DNA of 64,000 nucleotides from Comamonadaceae bacterium OS-4 (GCA_027924025.1 AP026970.1:2564501-2628500), one strand, 5' to 3'. Counted from the stretch's first letter, positions 51,947 through 61,749 are shown. A program made the numbers and translations. Notes: a model not told the origin generated them from the letters alone.

Positions 51947-52390
51947 ATGACTGAGCTCAACTCCTCCTCCAAGCGCGCGCGGCCCGAATTCCGCAACATC
52001 AATGCGCTCAGCGACCTCCCAACCTATCGCCTGCCTCCGGCGGGTTGGGTATCGATCCTCCACCGGATCAGCGGCGCCATCATGTTCATTCTGATGCCGC
52101 TCATTATCTGGATGTTCGACACCTCCGTATCCTCGGAAATCTCATTTGCAAAGTTCACCAGCGTGTTTAGCCTCGGCGTGGGCTTTATCCCCGGCTGGTT
52201 CGTGAAACTGGTCGCACTGGCCCTCATCTGGGCTTATTTGCACCACTTCATCGCCGGCGTTCGCCACCTGTGGATGGATATCAACCACGCAGTGAGCAAG
52301 GAGTTCGGTCGCAGCTCCGCCATCGTGACCCTGAGCCTGGGCAGCTTGCTGACGCTGGCCTTGGGACTCAAGCTCTTCGGCGTTTACTAA
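51947..52390 (+). CDS. sdhC: Succinate dehydrogenase cytochrome b556 subunit
   Basis: The 147-residue inner-membrane subunit has three TM helices and the SdhC signature (YRLPPAGWVSILHRISGAIMF), where the Ser and Arg line the quinone site, and a heme-ligand His in the second helix region (YLHHFIAGVRHLWMD). It anchors SdhAB with SdhD and passes electrons to ubiquinone. It is first of the sdhCDAB-sdhE-gltA operon. Confidence 0.95.
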   Translation: MTELNSSSKRARPEFRNINALSDLPTYRLPPAGWVSILHRISGAIMFILMPLIIWMFDTSVSSEISFAKFTSVFSLGVGFIPGWFVKLVALALIWAYLHHFIAGVRHLWMDINHAVSKEFGRSSAIVTLSLGSLLTLALGLKLFGVY

Positions 52391-52415
52391 GCAACAACTA
52401 AAAAGGAACCACTTC

Positions 52416-52781
52416 ATGGCAGTTAATTACGGATCCAAGCGCGTCGTTGTGGGCGCTCACTACGGCCTGCGCGACTGGCTGGCTCAGCGCGTCACCGCGG
52501 TGCTGATGGCACTTTTTACCGTGGTCTTGCTGGCGCAAGTGCTCTTGTCCAAAGGCCCTATCGGATACGACAAATGGGCTGGCATCTTTTCCACGCAGTG
52601 GATGAAGTTTTTGACCTTCGCGGTCATCATCGCCATGCTCTACCACGTGTGGGTAGGCGTGCGTGACATCTGGATGGATTACGTCAAACCGGTCTCTATC
52701 CGCTTGTCCTTGCAGGTGTTTTCTATCGTTTGGCTAGTTGGCTGCGCCGGCTGGGCTATCCAAGTTCTGTGGCGTCTCTGA
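52416..52781 (+). CDS. sdhD: Succinate dehydrogenase membrane anchor subunit
   Basis: The 121-residue protein has three TM helices (about 22-42, 62-82, 95-117), the SdhD-type AHYGLRDWLAQRVTAVLMA opening and HVWVGVRDIWMDYVK, where the His is the second heme ligand. It lies 25 bp after sdhC and 23 bp before sdhA. Confidence 0.94.
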   Translation: MAVNYGSKRVVVGAHYGLRDWLAQRVTAVLMALFTVVLLAQVLLSKGPIGYDKWAGIFSTQWMKFLTFAVIIAMLYHVWVGVRDIWMDYVKPVSIRLSLQVFSIVWLVGCAGWAIQVLWRL

Positions 52782-52804
52782 TCCCTTCCAACAGGCACTA
52801 ATTC

Positions 52805-54595
52805 ATGTCTTACTCCGTTTCTAAACGCAAATTCGACGTCGTCATCGTGGGAGCCGGCGGCTCCGGCATGCGCGCATCCCTGCAACTGGCTCGCGCCGGT
52901 TTGAACGTGGCAGTGCTTTCCAAAGTGTTCCCCACCCGCTCCCACACTGTGGCAGCGCAAGGCGGCATCGGTGCCTCCCTGGGCAACATGAACGACGACA
53001 ACTGGCACTACCACTTCTACGATACCGTGAAGGGTTCCGACTGGCTCGGCGACCAAGACGCTATCGAATTCATGTGCCGTGAAGCCCCCAAGGTCGTGTA
53101 CGACTTGGAACACATGGGTATGCCTTTCGACCGCAACCCTGACGGCACCATTTACCAGCGCCCCTTCGGCGGCCACACCGCCAACTACGGCGAAAAGGCT
53201 GTGGAGCGCGCTTGCGCAGCGGCTGACCGTACCGGCCACGCCATGTTGCACACGCTGTACCAGCAAAACGTGGCAGCCAAAACCAGCTTCTTCGTGGAGT
53301 GGATGGCCCTCGACCTGATCCGTGACGCTGAAGGCGACGTGGTCGGTGTCACTGCGCTGGAGATGGAAACTGGCGATATCCACATTCTGGAAGCTAAAAC
53401 CACTTTGTTGGCCACCGGTGGCGCAGGCCGCATTTTTGCTGCCTCCACCAACGCCTTCATCAACACCGGCGACGGCTTGGGTATGGCAGCACGCGCTGGC
53501 ATCCCGTTGGAAGACATGGAGTTCTGGCAATTCCACCCCACCGGCGTGGCCGGTGCAGGCGTGTTGCTGACCGAAGGTTGCCGTGGCGAAGGCGCTATTT
53601 TGCTGAATAGCAACGGCGAACGCTTCATGGAGCGCTATGCGCCCACCCTGAAAGACTTGGCCCCGCGTGACTTCGTGTCACGCTCCATGGACCAGGAAAT
53701 CAAGGAAGGCCGTGGCTGCGGCCCGAACAAGGACTATGTGCTCTTGAAGCTGGACCACTTGGGTGCTGAAACCATCCACAAGCGCCTGCCATCGGTGTAC
53801 GAAATCGGCGTGAACTTCGCCAACGTGGACATCACCAAAGAGCCTATCCCCGTGGTGCCCACCATTCACTACCAGATGGGTGGTATTCCCACCAACGTCA
53901 ATGGCCAGGTCGTGGTGCAAAATGGCGACGTGCATAACCAGGTCGTCAACGGCTTGTACGCGGTGGGCGAATGCTCCTGCGTCTCGGTGCACGGTGCCAA
54001 CCGCCTGGGCACCAACTCTCTGTTGGACTTGCTGGTCTTCGGCCGTGCCGCCGGTAACCATATCGTCAACTACATCAAAGGCAGCAAAGAGCACAAGCCT
54101 CTGCCCAAAGACGCTGCAGACCGCACCCTCGAGCGTGTGTCCCGCTTGGACAACGCCAAGAGCGGCGAATACGCGCAAGACGTGGCCAACGACCTGCGCG
54201 CCTCGATGCAGCAACATGCTGGCGTGTTCCGCACCCAGAAGAGCATGGACGAAGGCGTGGTCAAAATCGCCGAACTGCGTGAGCGGGTCAAGGCGCTCAA
54301 CCTCAAGGACAAATCCAAGGTCTTCAATACCGCACGTATCGAAGCCCTTGAAGTGGAAAACCTGATCGAGGCAGCAGAAGCCACTATCGTGTCCGCCGCT
54401 GCGCGCCACGAGAGCCGCGGCGCCCACACGGTGGATGACTACGGCGATACCGCCGAGCACCCCAACGGCCGTAACGACAAAGAATGGCACAAGCACACGC
54501 TGTGGTACAGCGAAGGCAACCGCCTGTCTTACAAGCCGGTTCAAATGAAGCCTTTGACCGTGGACTCGGTGCCACTCAAGGTTCGTACCTTCTAA
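52805..54595 (+). CDS. sdhA: Succinate dehydrogenase flavoprotein subunit
   Basis: The 596-residue subunit oxidises succinate to fumarate. It has the FAD dinucleotide motif VGAGGSGMRASLQLA, the covalent-FAD His in RSHTVAAQGG, the substrate residues in HPTGVAGAGVLLTEGCRGEGA, and SVHGANRLGTNSLLDLLVFG. Length and motifs are fully standard. Confidence 0.97.
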   Translation: MSYSVSKRKFDVVIVGAGGSGMRASLQLARAGLNVAVLSKVFPTRSHTVAAQGGIGASLGNMNDDNWHYHFYDTVKGSDWLGDQDAIEFMCREAPKVVYDLEHMGMPFDRNPDGTIYQRPFGGHTANYGEKAVERACAAADRTGHAMLHTLYQQNVAAKTSFFVEWMALDLIRDAEGDVVGVTALEMETGDIHILEAKTTLLATGGAGRIFAASTNAFINTGDGLGMAARAGIPLEDMEFWQFHPTGVAGAGVLLTEGCRGEGAILLNSNGERFMERYAPTLKDLAPRDFVSRSMDQEIKEGRGCGPNKDYVLLKLDHLGAETIHKRLPSVYEIGVNFANVDITKEPIPVVPTIHYQMGGIPTNVNGQVVVQNGDVHNQVVNGLYAVGECSCVSVHGANRLGTNSLLDLLVFGRAAGNHIVNYIKGSKEHKPLPKDAADRTLERVSRLDNAKSGEYAQDVANDLRASMQQHAGVFRTQKSMDEGVVKIAELRERVKALNLKDKSKVFNTARIEALEVENLIEAAEATIVSAAARHESRGAHTVDDYGDTAEHPNGRNDKEWHKHTLWYSEGNRLSYKPVQMKPLTVDSVPLKVRTF

Positions 54596-54610
54596 AGCGA
54601 GATCAAGATC

Positions 54611-55315
54611 ATGACCAAACGCACTTTCTCCATCTATCGCTACGATCCGGACAAGGACGCCAAGCCCTACATGCAGGACATCGAGGTCGAACTCGATGGC
54701 TCCGAACGCATGCTGCTGGACGCCCTGATGAAGCTCAAGGCGATTGACCCGACCATTTCCTTCCGCCGCTCCTGCCGCGAAGGCGTGTGCGGATCGGATG
54801 CGATGAACATCAACGGCAAGAACGGTCTGGCCTGCCTGACCAACATGCTGACCTTGCCCGGCAAGATTGTGTTGAAACCCCTGCCCGGCCTGCCCGTGAT
54901 CCGCGACTTGATCGTGGACATGACCCAGTTCTTCAAGCAGTACAACTCGATCAAGCCCTACTTGATCAACGACACCGTGCCGCCTGAAAAAGAGCGCCTG
55001 CAGTCGCCTGAAGAGCGCGAAGAGCTCAACGGCCTGTACGAATGCATCTTGTGCGCCAGCTGCTCCACCAGCTGCCCCAGCTTCTGGTGGAACCCCGACA
55101 AGTTTGTCGGCCCCGCCGGTTTGCTGCAGGCCTACCGCTTTATTGCGGACAGCCGCGACCAAGCCACTGGTGAGCGCCTGGACAATCTGGAAGATCCGTA
55201 CCGTTTGTTCCGTTGCCACACCATCATGAACTGCGTCGATGTCTGCCCCAAGGGATTGAACCCCACCAAGGCCATCGGCAAGATCAAGGAAATGATGGTT
55301 CTGCGTGCGGTTTAA
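54611..55315 (+). CDS. sdhB: Succinate dehydrogenase iron-sulfur subunit
   Basis: The 234-residue protein holds three Fe-S clusters: the 2Fe-2S site in SCREGVCGSDAMNINGKNGL followed by AC, the 4Fe-4S site in CILCASCSTSCP, and the 3Fe-4S site formed by CHTIMNCVDVCPKG with the last Cys. It carries electrons from the flavin to the quinone site in SdhCD. It lies 15 bp after sdhA. Confidence 0.97.
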   Translation: MTKRTFSIYRYDPDKDAKPYMQDIEVELDGSERMLLDALMKLKAIDPTISFRRSCREGVCGSDAMNINGKNGLACLTNMLTLPGKIVLKPLPGLPVIRDLIVDMTQFFKQYNSIKPYLINDTVPPEKERLQSPEEREELNGLYECILCASCSTSCPSFWWNPDKFVGPAGLLQAYRFIADSRDQATGERLDNLEDPYRLFRCHTIMNCVDVCPKGLNPTKAIGKIKEMMVLRAV

Positions 55316-55336
55316 CGCAAGCTACGGTACACGCGC

Positions 55337-55615
55337 ATGACAGACGAAAAAATCGATGAACGGGGCTTGAGCAAACTGCAGTGGCGTTGCCGTCGTGGTT
55401 TGCTGGAAAACGACTTGTTCATTGAGCGGTTTTTCCGCCGGCACAGCGACACCTTGACAGTTCGCCATGCCGACGCCCTGTCTGCGCTCATGGACCTGAG
55501 CGACAACGATCTGCTCGATGTGCACTTGGCACGAAAAACGCTGTCGCAAGTGGACGCTGCCCTCGATCGCGCAGACGTCCATGAAGTTTTGAAAATGTTG
55601 AGAGAACCTCTCTGA
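55337..55615 (+). CDS. sdhE: FAD assembly factor SdhE (succinate dehydrogenase assembly factor 2)
   Basis: The 92-residue protein has the SdhE core with [20 protein letters not shown], in which the RGxxE motif promotes covalent flavin attachment to SdhA, and an all-helical fold. It lies directly after sdhB and 10 bp before gltA, so its dose follows that of the complex. Confidence 0.93.
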   Translation: MTDEKIDERGLSKLQWRCRRGLLENDLFIERFFRRHSDTLTVRHADALSALMDLSDNDLLDVHLARKTLSQVDAALDRADVHEVLKMLREPL

Positions 55616-55625
55616 AAGGCGAAAG

Positions 55626-56936
55626 ATGAAACTAGCGGATAACAAAGCCACCCTGTCGTTCAGTAACGGCAGCCCCAGCGTGGAAATGCCCGTGTATCAG
55701 GGCAACATCGGACCGGATGTGATCGACATCCGCAAGCTTTACGCCCAGACCGGCATGTTCACGTATGACCCCGGTTTTCTCTCAACCGCTTCCTGCCAGT
55801 CCGGCATCACTTACATCGACGGCGACAAGGGTGAACTGCTGTACCGCGGCTACCCCATCGAGCAGTTGGCCACCAACGTCGACTACCTGGACACCTGCCA
55901 CCTGTTGCTGAAGGGTGAATTGCCCAACGCCACCGAGCGCGTGGATTTCCACAAACTCGTGACCAACCACACCATGGTCAACGAGCAGATGCAGTTCTTC
56001 CTGCGTGGCTTCCGCCGCGACGCGCACCCCATGGCGGTGTTGACCGGCTTGGTGGGCGCCCTGTCTGCGTTCTACCACGACAGCACCGACATCAATAACC
56101 CCGAGCACCGCGAAATCGCCGCGATCCGCCTGATCGCCAAGATGCCTACGCTCGTGGCTATGGCCTACAAGTACGGCGTGGGCCAGCCTTTCATGTACCC
56201 GCAGAACGACCTGAGCTACTCCGGTAACTTCCTGCGCATGATGTTCGGCACTCCTTGCGAAGAGTACAAGGTCAACCCCGTGATCGAACGTGCGATGGAC
56301 CGCATCTTTATCCTGCACGCAGACCACGAGCAGAACGCATCCACCTCTACCGTTCGTCTGTGCGGTTCCTCCGGCACCAACCCTTTTGCAGCCATTGCCG
56401 CCGGTGTGGCTTGCTTGTGGGGCCCTGCCCACGGTGGCGCCAACGAAGCCTGCCTGAACATGCTGGAAGACATCCAGCGCCAAGGCGGCGTGTCCAAAGT
56501 CGGCCAGTTCATGGAACAGGTCAAGGACAAGAACTCCGGCGTCAAGCTCATGGGCTTCGGTCACCGCGTTTACAAGAACTACGACCCACGCGCCAAGCTC
56601 ATGCAAGAGACTTGCAATGAAGTGCTGGAAGCCCTGGGCCTGGAAAACGACCCGCTGTTCAAGTTGGCCAAGCAGTTGGAAAAGATTGCCCTGGAAGACG
56701 ACTACTTCGTCCAGCGCAAGCTCTACCCCAACGTGGACTTCTACTCCGGCATCGTGCAGCGCGCCATCGGCATCCCTGTGAACCTGTTCACCGGTATCTT
56801 CGCGTTGGCCCGTACCGTTGGCTGGATTGCCCAGTTGAACGAAATGATCGGCGACCCTGAGTACAAAATCGGCCGCCCACGCCAGCTGTTCACTGGCTCC
56901 GTCAAGCGCGACGTCAAGCCTCTGAACCAGCGCTAA
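55626..56936 (+). CDS. gltA: Citrate synthase (type II, NADH-sensitive class)
   Basis: The 436-residue enzyme condenses acetyl-CoA and oxaloacetate. Catalytic His residues lie in [16 protein letters not shown] and [16 protein letters not shown], and the catalytic Asp in the C-terminal [15 protein letters not shown]. An N-terminal beta extension ([19 protein letters not shown]) is typical of hexameric type II enzymes inhibited by NADH. It closes the sdh operon; a clean terminator follows. Confidence 0.97.
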   Translation: MKLADNKATLSFSNGSPSVEMPVYQGNIGPDVIDIRKLYAQTGMFTYDPGFLSTASCQSGITYIDGDKGELLYRGYPIEQLATNVDYLDTCHLLLKGELPNATERVDFHKLVTNHTMVNEQMQFFLRGFRRDAHPMAVLTGLVGALSAFYHDSTDINNPEHREIAAIRLIAKMPTLVAMAYKYGVGQPFMYPQNDLSYSGNFLRMMFGTPCEEYKVNPVIERAMDRIFILHADHEQNASTSTVRLCGSSGTNPFAAIAAGVACLWGPAHGGANEACLNMLEDIQRQGGVSKVGQFMEQVKDKNSGVKLMGFGHRVYKNYDPRAKLMQETCNEVLEALGLENDPLFKLAKQLEKIALEDDYFVQRKLYPNVDFYSGIVQRAIGIPVNLFTGIFALARTVGWIAQLNEMIGDPEYKIGRPRQLFTGSVKRDVKPLNQR

Positions 56937-56953
56937 GCCCTAGCCTGCGCATC

Positions 56954-56988
56954 AACCCCGCCACCCTAAAGGGTCGCGGGGTTTTTTT
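56954..56988 (+). terminator. Terminator of the sdh-gltA operon
   Basis: AACCCCGC (56954-56961) pairs with GCGGGGTT (56976-56983), CCC with GGG inside, and seven T follow. Confidence 0.93.
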
Positions 56989-57025
56989 ATGGCTTTTGGG
57001 CGCTGGGCCAAAGCGAATCAGCGTA

Positions 57026-57072
57026 TTGCACTATGAAAATAATAGCGCGTATTCAATTCACCGGGACGGGTG
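57026..57072 (+). repeat. Short interspersed palindromic element, degenerate copy
   Basis: CTATGAAAATAATAGCGCG, ATTCAATTCACCGGG and a GGGTGACGCC end keep the first hairpin (CTAT with ATAG) but lost part of the second. It lies between gltA and the lysR gene. The rest of 56989-57192 shows no gene. Confidence 0.4.
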
Positions 57073-57192
57073 ACGCCCAGCAGCCTTCCCACATGCCCGA
57101 CTAAGACCCATGCCATCGCCAATTGCGATGACAAAGACTCAAAGCAGTGGGAAAATATGAAAAGACATCGATTAACGCGATGCCTCAACACC

Positions 57193-58107
57193 ATGCTCCT
57201 TCAGGACCGTCACTTTTCCCGCCGCATAGACCTCGCATCGCTGCAGATGTTCGTGGCCGTGTGCGAGTGCGGAAGTATTGGCAAGGCGGCAGAGCAGGAG
57301 TTCATAGCAGCCTCGGCCCTGAGCAAGCGCTTAAGCGATCTGGAAACAACCCTGGGCAGTCCGCTACTGCAACGCCACTCCCGCGGCGTGCACCCGACTC
57401 CCGCCGGACAAAGCTTGCTGCACCATGCCCGCAGCGTGCTGTTCACCTTGGATCGCATGCACACGGAGCTGCATGAATACGCCGACGGAGCGCGCGGCCA
57501 AGTGCGGGTACATGCCAGCATCTCGGCAACCGTGCAGTTTCTTCCGGAAGACCTTGGCGCATTTATCCGCGCACACCAAGGCATCCGCATTGACCTTGAA
57601 GAACACTTGAGCAGCGAAGTCATCCGCGCCGTGCAGGAAGGCGCCGCCGATTTCGGCGTGTGCAACACCGCAGATGGCGCGGGTGAGTTGCAGACGCTGC
57701 CCTACCGCCAGGACCAATTAGTCCTGATCGTGCCCAGCACCCACGCGCTCGCGCGTGAATCGTCAGTGGCATTCGCCGACACACTGGCGCTGGACCACGT
57801 GGGTCTGCACTCCAACAGCTCTATTTATACGGCGATGCGGCAGGCAGCGGCGGCGCTGGGTCAAAACATCAAGCTGCGCATTCAGGTCACCGGCTTGGAC
57901 GCCATGTGCCGCATGATCCACAACGGCTTGGGCGTGGGGGTCATGCCCCAACGGGCTTTTGCGCTGATGCACAGCACCGGCACGTTGACCGCAGTCCCCC
58001 TTACCGACCCATGGGCGCACCGGCGCATTGAGCTGGTGGCCCGCGACTTCTCGACCCTGCCACGCAGCGCGCGCTTGCTGGTCGACCACCTAAAATCAAA
58101 TTTCTAA
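57193..58107 (+). CDS. LysR-family transcriptional regulator upstream of leuC
   Basis: The 304-residue protein has the LysR helix-turn-helix ([39 protein letters not shown]) and a periplasmic-binding-like effector domain (about 95-300). I start it at 57193 because the family begins about ten residues before the HTH; an ATG at 57157 is possible. It ends 13 bp before leuC on the same strand, so it may be co-transcribed with the leucine genes. LysR proteins often control neighbours, but direct control of leuC is not shown. Confidence 0.87.
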   Translation: MLLQDRHFSRRIDLASLQMFVAVCECGSIGKAAEQEFIAASALSKRLSDLETTLGSPLLQRHSRGVHPTPAGQSLLHHARSVLFTLDRMHTELHEYADGARGQVRVHASISATVQFLPEDLGAFIRAHQGIRIDLEEHLSSEVIRAVQEGAADFGVCNTADGAGELQTLPYRQDQLVLIVPSTHALARESSVAFADTLALDHVGLHSNSSIYTAMRQAAAALGQNIKLRIQVTGLDAMCRMIHNGLGVGVMPQRAFALMHSTGTLTAVPLTDPWAHRRIELVARDFSTLPRSARLLVDHLKSNF

Positions 58108-58120
58108 AGGAAGTAACCTC

Positions 58121-59569
58121 ATGGCACGCACGCTCTACGACAAACTCTGGGACGACCACGTCGTCCACACCGAAGACGATGGCACCTCCATCCTCTACAT
58201 CGACCGCCATCTGGTCCATGAAGTGACCAGCCCCCAGGCGTTTGAAGGGCTGCGCGAAGCGGGTCGCAAAGTCTGGCGCATCAGCTCCATCGTGGCCACC
58301 GCCGACCACAACACCCCGACCACCGGTTGGGAGCTGGGCTACGACGGCATTACCGACCCGACCAGCAAAGAGCAAGTCACCACCCTGGACAGCAACATCA
58401 AGGAATTCGGTGCTGCGGCCTTCTTCCCCTTTCTGTCCAAGCGCCAAGGCATCGTGCACGTGATGGGACCTGAAAACGGCGCCACCCTGCCGGGTATGAC
58501 GGTGGTGTGCGGCGACTCCCACACCTCCACCCACGGCGCGTTTGGGGCCTTGGCCCACGGCATCGGTACCAGCGAAGTCGAGCACGTCATGGCCACGCAA
58601 ACCCTGCTGGCCAAAAAAGCCAAGAACATGCTGGTCAAGGTCGAAGGCCATGTGGCTCCCGGCATCACCGGCAAAGACATTGTGCTGGCCATCATCGGCA
58701 AAATCGGCACCGCAGGCGGCACCGGCTACACCATCGAGTTTGGCGGATCGGCCATCCGTGCGCTGAGCATGGAAGGCCGCATGACCGTGTGCAACATGGC
58801 CATTGAAGCCGGCGCACGCGCCGGGCTAGTGGCCGTAGATGAAAAAACCATCGACTACGTCAAGGGCCGCCCCTTGGCACCCGGCGCCAACGCAGCTTCC
58901 CCGGAAGCCGCAGCGGTGGAGTGGGACCAAGCAGTTGCTTTCTGGAAGACCCTGCACTCCGACGCCGGCGCGCATTTCGACACCGTGGTCGAGCTGGACG
59001 CCACCCAGATCGTGCCGCAAGTCACCTGGGGCACCTCGCCCGAAATGGTGCTGGGCGTGGACGCGAACGTGCCGGACCCCGACAAGGAAAAAGACGCCAG
59101 CAAGCGTGGCGCTATTGAGCGGGCACTCACCTACATGGGCTTGGAGCCCGGCAAGGCATTGAACGACCTGTTCGTGGACAAGGTGTTTATCGGCTCCTGC
59201 ACCAACAGCCGTATCGAAGACATGCGTGAAGCCGCCGCCGTGGTGAAAAAACTGGGCCAGAAAGTGGCCAAGAACATCAAGCTGGCCATGGTCGTGCCCG
59301 GCTCCGGCTTGGTGAAAGAGCAAGCAGAGCGCGAGGGCCTGCACGAGATCTTCAAGGCTGCCGGCTTTGAGTGGCGCGAACCCGGTTGCTCCATGTGCCT
59401 GGCCATGAACGCCGACCGCCTCGAGCCCGGTGAGCGCTGCGCCTCTACCAGCAACCGCAACTTTGAAGGCCGTCAAGGTGCCGGTGGCCGCACCCACTTG
59501 GTCAGCCCCGCCATGGCAGCTGCTGCAGCCATCCACGGCCACTTTGTCGACATTCGCAAATTCGCCTGA
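58121..59569 (+). CDS. leuC: 3-isopropylmalate dehydratase large subunit
   Basis: The 482-residue enzyme isomerises 2- to 3-isopropylmalate with LeuD. Its 4Fe-4S cysteines are in [28 protein letters not shown] and [20 protein letters not shown] lies just upstream of the ATG. It is followed by a small lipoprotein gene and leuD. Confidence 0.97.
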   Translation: MARTLYDKLWDDHVVHTEDDGTSILYIDRHLVHEVTSPQAFEGLREAGRKVWRISSIVATADHNTPTTGWELGYDGITDPTSKEQVTTLDSNIKEFGAAAFFPFLSKRQGIVHVMGPENGATLPGMTVVCGDSHTSTHGAFGALAHGIGTSEVEHVMATQTLLAKKAKNMLVKVEGHVAPGITGKDIVLAIIGKIGTAGGTGYTIEFGGSAIRALSMEGRMTVCNMAIEAGARAGLVAVDEKTIDYVKGRPLAPGANAASPEAAAVEWDQAVAFWKTLHSDAGAHFDTVVELDATQIVPQVTWGTSPEMVLGVDANVPDPDKEKDASKRGAIERALTYMGLEPGKALNDLFVDKVFIGSCTNSRIEDMREAAAVVKKLGQKVAKNIKLAMVVPGSGLVKEQAEREGLHEIFKAAGFEWREPGCSMCLAMNADRLEPGERCASTSNRNFEGRQGAGGRTHLVSPAMAAAAAIHGHFVDIRKFA

Positions 59570-59588
59570 CCTATTGAAAGGACTGAAT

Positions 59589-59717
59589 ATGAAAACCGCA
59601 CTTATCGCCGCATGCGCCGCGACCCTGATGTTGCTGTCTGCTTGCAACACGGTCAAAGGCGTGGGTCAGGACCTGCAAAAAGCAGGCGAAAAAATTGAAG
59701 GCGCTGCAAAAAAATGA
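59589..59717 (+). CDS. Entericidin A/B-like small lipoprotein
   Basis: This 42-residue ORF is a near-textbook entericidin: [19 protein letters not shown] forms a lipoprotein signal with lipobox LSAC, and the mature 24-residue peptide ([20 protein letters not shown]) is an amphipathic helix. AAAGGA precedes the start. It begins 19 bp after leuC and overlaps leuD by 4 bp (ATGA), so it is translated with the leucine genes. Entericidins are outer- or inner-membrane lipopeptides linked to stress or programmed lysis in E. coli; the role here is unknown. Confidence 0.85.
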   Translation: MKTALIAACAATLMLLSACNTVKGVGQDLQKAGEKIEGAAKK

Positions 59718-60364
59718 AAAACTTTACTGTTCACCAAGGGCTGGTTGCGCCCATGGACCGCGAAAACGTGGACACCGACGCGATCATCCCCAAGCAATTC
59801 CTCAAATCCATCCGCAAAACCGGCTTCGGCCAAAACCTGTTTGATGAGTGGCGCTACCTGGACGCGGGCTACCCCGGCCAGGACCCCGCCAGCCGCAAGC
59901 CCAACCCGGACTTTGTGCTGAACCAGCCCCGCTATGCCGGCGCCTCCGTCTTGCTGGCCCGCAAAAACTTCGGTTGTGGCTCCAGCCGCGAGCACGCCCC
60001 CTGGGCGATCGACCAATATGGTTTCCGCGCCATCATCGCGCCCAGTTACGCAGACATCTTCTTCAACAACTGCTTCAAGAACGGCCTGCTGCCTATCCAG
60101 CTGAGCGAGGCGCAGGTGGACCAGTTGTTCGACGAAGCACTGGCCTTCCCCGGCTACCAGCTCACGATTGATCTGGAGCGCCAAGTCATCGTGAAGCCAC
60201 AGGGTGAAGAAATCCCGTTTGAAGTGCAGGCCTTCCGCAAGTACTGCCTGCTCAACGGCTTTGACGACATTGGCCTGACCCTGCGCCATGCCGACAAAAT
60301 CAAGGCCTTCGAAGCCCAGCGCTTGGCAACAAAACCGTGGCTAGCCCACACAATGTCTGCGTGA
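59714..60364 (+). CDS. leuD: 3-isopropylmalate dehydratase small subunit
   Basis: The 216-residue swivel-domain subunit has the signature [15 protein letters not shown] and the opening [22 protein letters not shown]. It pairs with LeuC to make the active site. Its C-terminal codons (WLAHTMSA) and TGA stop come from a copy of the interspersed element. Its start overlaps the entericidin stop codon. Confidence 0.96.
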   Translation: MKNFTVHQGLVAPMDRENVDTDAIIPKQFLKSIRKTGFGQNLFDEWRYLDAGYPGQDPASRKPNPDFVLNQPRYAGASVLLARKNFGCGSSREHAPWAIDQYGFRAIIAPSYADIFFNNCFKNGLLPIQLSEAQVDQLFDEALAFPGYQLTIDLERQVIVKPQGEEIPFEVQAFRKYCLLNGFDDIGLTLRHADKIKAFEAQRLATKPWLAHTMSA

Positions 60365-60386
60365 GCAGCTATCAAATTCATAGTAT
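60330..60386 (-). repeat. Short interspersed palindromic element, copy 8 (leuD 3' end)
   Basis: On the minus strand ACTATGAA, TTGATAGCTGCT, CACGCA, GTGGGCTAGCC and TTTTG match the module order. On the plus strand it spells the end of LeuD and its TGA, where the CAA codon of copy 3 aligns with the TGA. Confidence 0.6.
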
Positions 60387-60398
60387 TCAAAGGACATC

Positions 60399-61469
60399 AT
60401 GAAAATTGCAGTCTTGCCGGGTGACGGCATTGGCACCGAAATCGTGGCAGAAGCCGTCAAGGTATTGAACGCTCTGGCCCTTCCCCTGGAAATGGAAACC
60501 GCACTGGTGGGCGGCGTCGCCTACGATGCCCACGGCCACCCCCTGCCCGAAGCCACCCTCAAGCTGGCCAAGGAAGCCGACGCCGTGTTGTTCGGTGCCG
60601 TAGGCGACTGGAAGTACGACAAACTGGAGCGCCAGTTCCGCCCCGAGCAGGCCATCCTGGGCTTGCGCAAAAATTTGGGCCTGTTTGCCAACTTCCGCCC
60701 CGCCATTTGCTACGAGCAGCTGGTGGGCGCCTCCAGCCTGAAGCCCGAGCTGATTGCGGGCCTGGACATCCTCATCATCCGCGAACTGACTGGCGACATC
60801 TACTTCGGCCAGCCGCGCGGCCGCCGCATTGCGACTGATGGCCACTTCCCCGGTGCCGAAGAAGCGTTCGACACCATGCGCTACAGCCGCCCCGAGATCG
60901 AGCGCATTGCGCATGTGGCCTTCCAGGCAGCCCAAAAGCGCAACAAAAAGGTCACCAGCGTCGACAAAGCCAATGTGCTGGAAACCTTCCAGTTCTGGAA
61001 AGACGTGGTCACCGAGGTCAGCGCACAGTACCCCGATGTCGAGCTGCAACACATGTATGTGGACAACGCGGCCATGCAACTCGTCAAAGCACCTAAGGCT
61101 TTTGATGTGATCGTGACCGGCAACATGTTTGGCGACATCCTGTCCGACGAAGCCTCCATGTTGACCGGCTCCATTGGCATGCTGCCGTCTGCCAGCCTGA
61201 ACAGCAGCAACCAAGGCCTGTACGAGCCCAGCCACGGCAGCGCCCCGGACATCGCCGGCAAAGGCATCGCCAACCCGCTGGCCACCATCCTGAGTGCGGC
61301 CATGATGCTGCGCTTCAGCCTGAACCAGGAAGCTGCGGCACAGCGCATTGAAGCGGCAGTGCAAAAGGTATTGGCCCAGGGCTATCGCACGGCCGACATC
61401 TACAGTGAAGGCACTCAACGGGTCAGCACCAAAGAAATGGGCGATGCCGTGTTGAAGGCTCTGGCATAA
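60399..61469 (+). CDS. leuB: 3-isopropylmalate dehydrogenase
   Basis: The 356-residue NAD-dependent enzyme completes the leucine carbon skeleton. It has [11 protein letters not shown] at the start, [16 protein letters not shown] with the catalytic Tyr, [13 protein letters not shown] with the catalytic Lys, [11 protein letters not shown], and [17 protein letters not shown] in the NAD site. It lies 34 bp after leuD. Confidence 0.97.
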   Translation: MKIAVLPGDGIGTEIVAEAVKVLNALALPLEMETALVGGVAYDAHGHPLPEATLKLAKEADAVLFGAVGDWKYDKLERQFRPEQAILGLRKNLGLFANFRPAICYEQLVGASSLKPELIAGLDILIIRELTGDIYFGQPRGRRIATDGHFPGAEEAFDTMRYSRPEIERIAHVAFQAAQKRNKKVTSVDKANVLETFQFWKDVVTEVSAQYPDVELQHMYVDNAAMQLVKAPKAFDVIVTGNMFGDILSDEASMLTGSIGMLPSASLNSSNQGLYEPSHGSAPDIAGKGIANPLATILSAAMMLRFSLNQEAAAQRIEAAVQKVLAQGYRTADIYSEGTQRVSTKEMGDAVLKALA

Positions 61470-61477
61470 GGCCGGAA

Positions 61478-61509
61478 TGCGGGGCGATACCACGCAATAT
61501 CGCCTCGCA
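61478..61509 (+). terminator. Strong hairpin after leuB
   Basis: TGCGGGGCGATA (61478-61489) pairs with TATCGCCTCGCA (61498-61509), a 12-bp stem with one G-T pair and an 8-base loop. Only CTTCAAAATCATTTC follows, so it may end the leucine transcript inefficiently. Confidence 0.6.
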
Positions 61510-61558
61510 CTTCAAAATCATTTCAGTCCGCGCGGAGCAAAAAATTCTTGTTTTGCGC

Positions 61559-61564
61559 TACAAT
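61559..61564 (+). promoter_or_regulatory. -10 box of the asd transcription unit
   Basis: TACAAT lies seven bases before an ATG, so the transcript should begin at or next to that ATG (61571). No good -35 box is visible 17 bp upstream. Confidence 0.5.
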
Positions 61565-61570
61565 AAATCC

Positions 61571-61672
61571 ATGTTTGCCGCCCGCCCCTTCTCTTTGAGC
61601 TTGTTGACTGCCTCCACGGCAGCCAAGGCCGCGCGCGCAATCATTTCCAAAACCACGACCATTAAGGGCTGA
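61571..61672 (+). CDS. Candidate leader peptide of asd, 33 aa
   Basis: This short ORF begins MFAARPFSLSLLTA and ends IISKTTTIKG, then TGA. The last ten codons hold three Ile, three Thr and two Lys, all end products of the aspartate pathway that asd feeds. The predicted transcript start coincides with its ATG, so it may be translated without a leader. It lies between leuB and asd, just ahead of two hairpins. This is the layout of ribosome-mediated attenuators such as thrL in E. coli. The peptide itself matches no family I know. Confidence 0.5.
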   Translation: MFAARPFSLSLLTASTAAKAARAIISKTTTIKG

Positions 61673-61676
61673 TCCA

Positions 61677-61749
61677 GCTCCGGTATCGTCGTGCGCCCCC
61701 CCGGCCAGACGAGCCGGAGCAAACAGCCCAGGTCGGGCATCGTTTGTTT
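61677..61749 (+). promoter_or_regulatory. Hairpins between the leader ORF and asd (possible attenuator)
   Basis: GCTCCGG (61677-61683) pairs with CCGGAGC (61714-61720) and TCGTC (61686-61690) with GACGA (61708-61712). An alternative pairing CCGGC (61701-61705) with GCCGG (61713-61717) would form if the first arm is covered by a ribosome. GCCC (61726-61729) with GGGC (61735-61738) then precedes ATCGTTTGTTT, a weak terminator-like end. Confidence 0.4.

Noticed and set aside
53678..55219. 513-residue minus-strand ORF
   Set aside because: It is antisense to sdhA and sdhB, which carry every expected motif.
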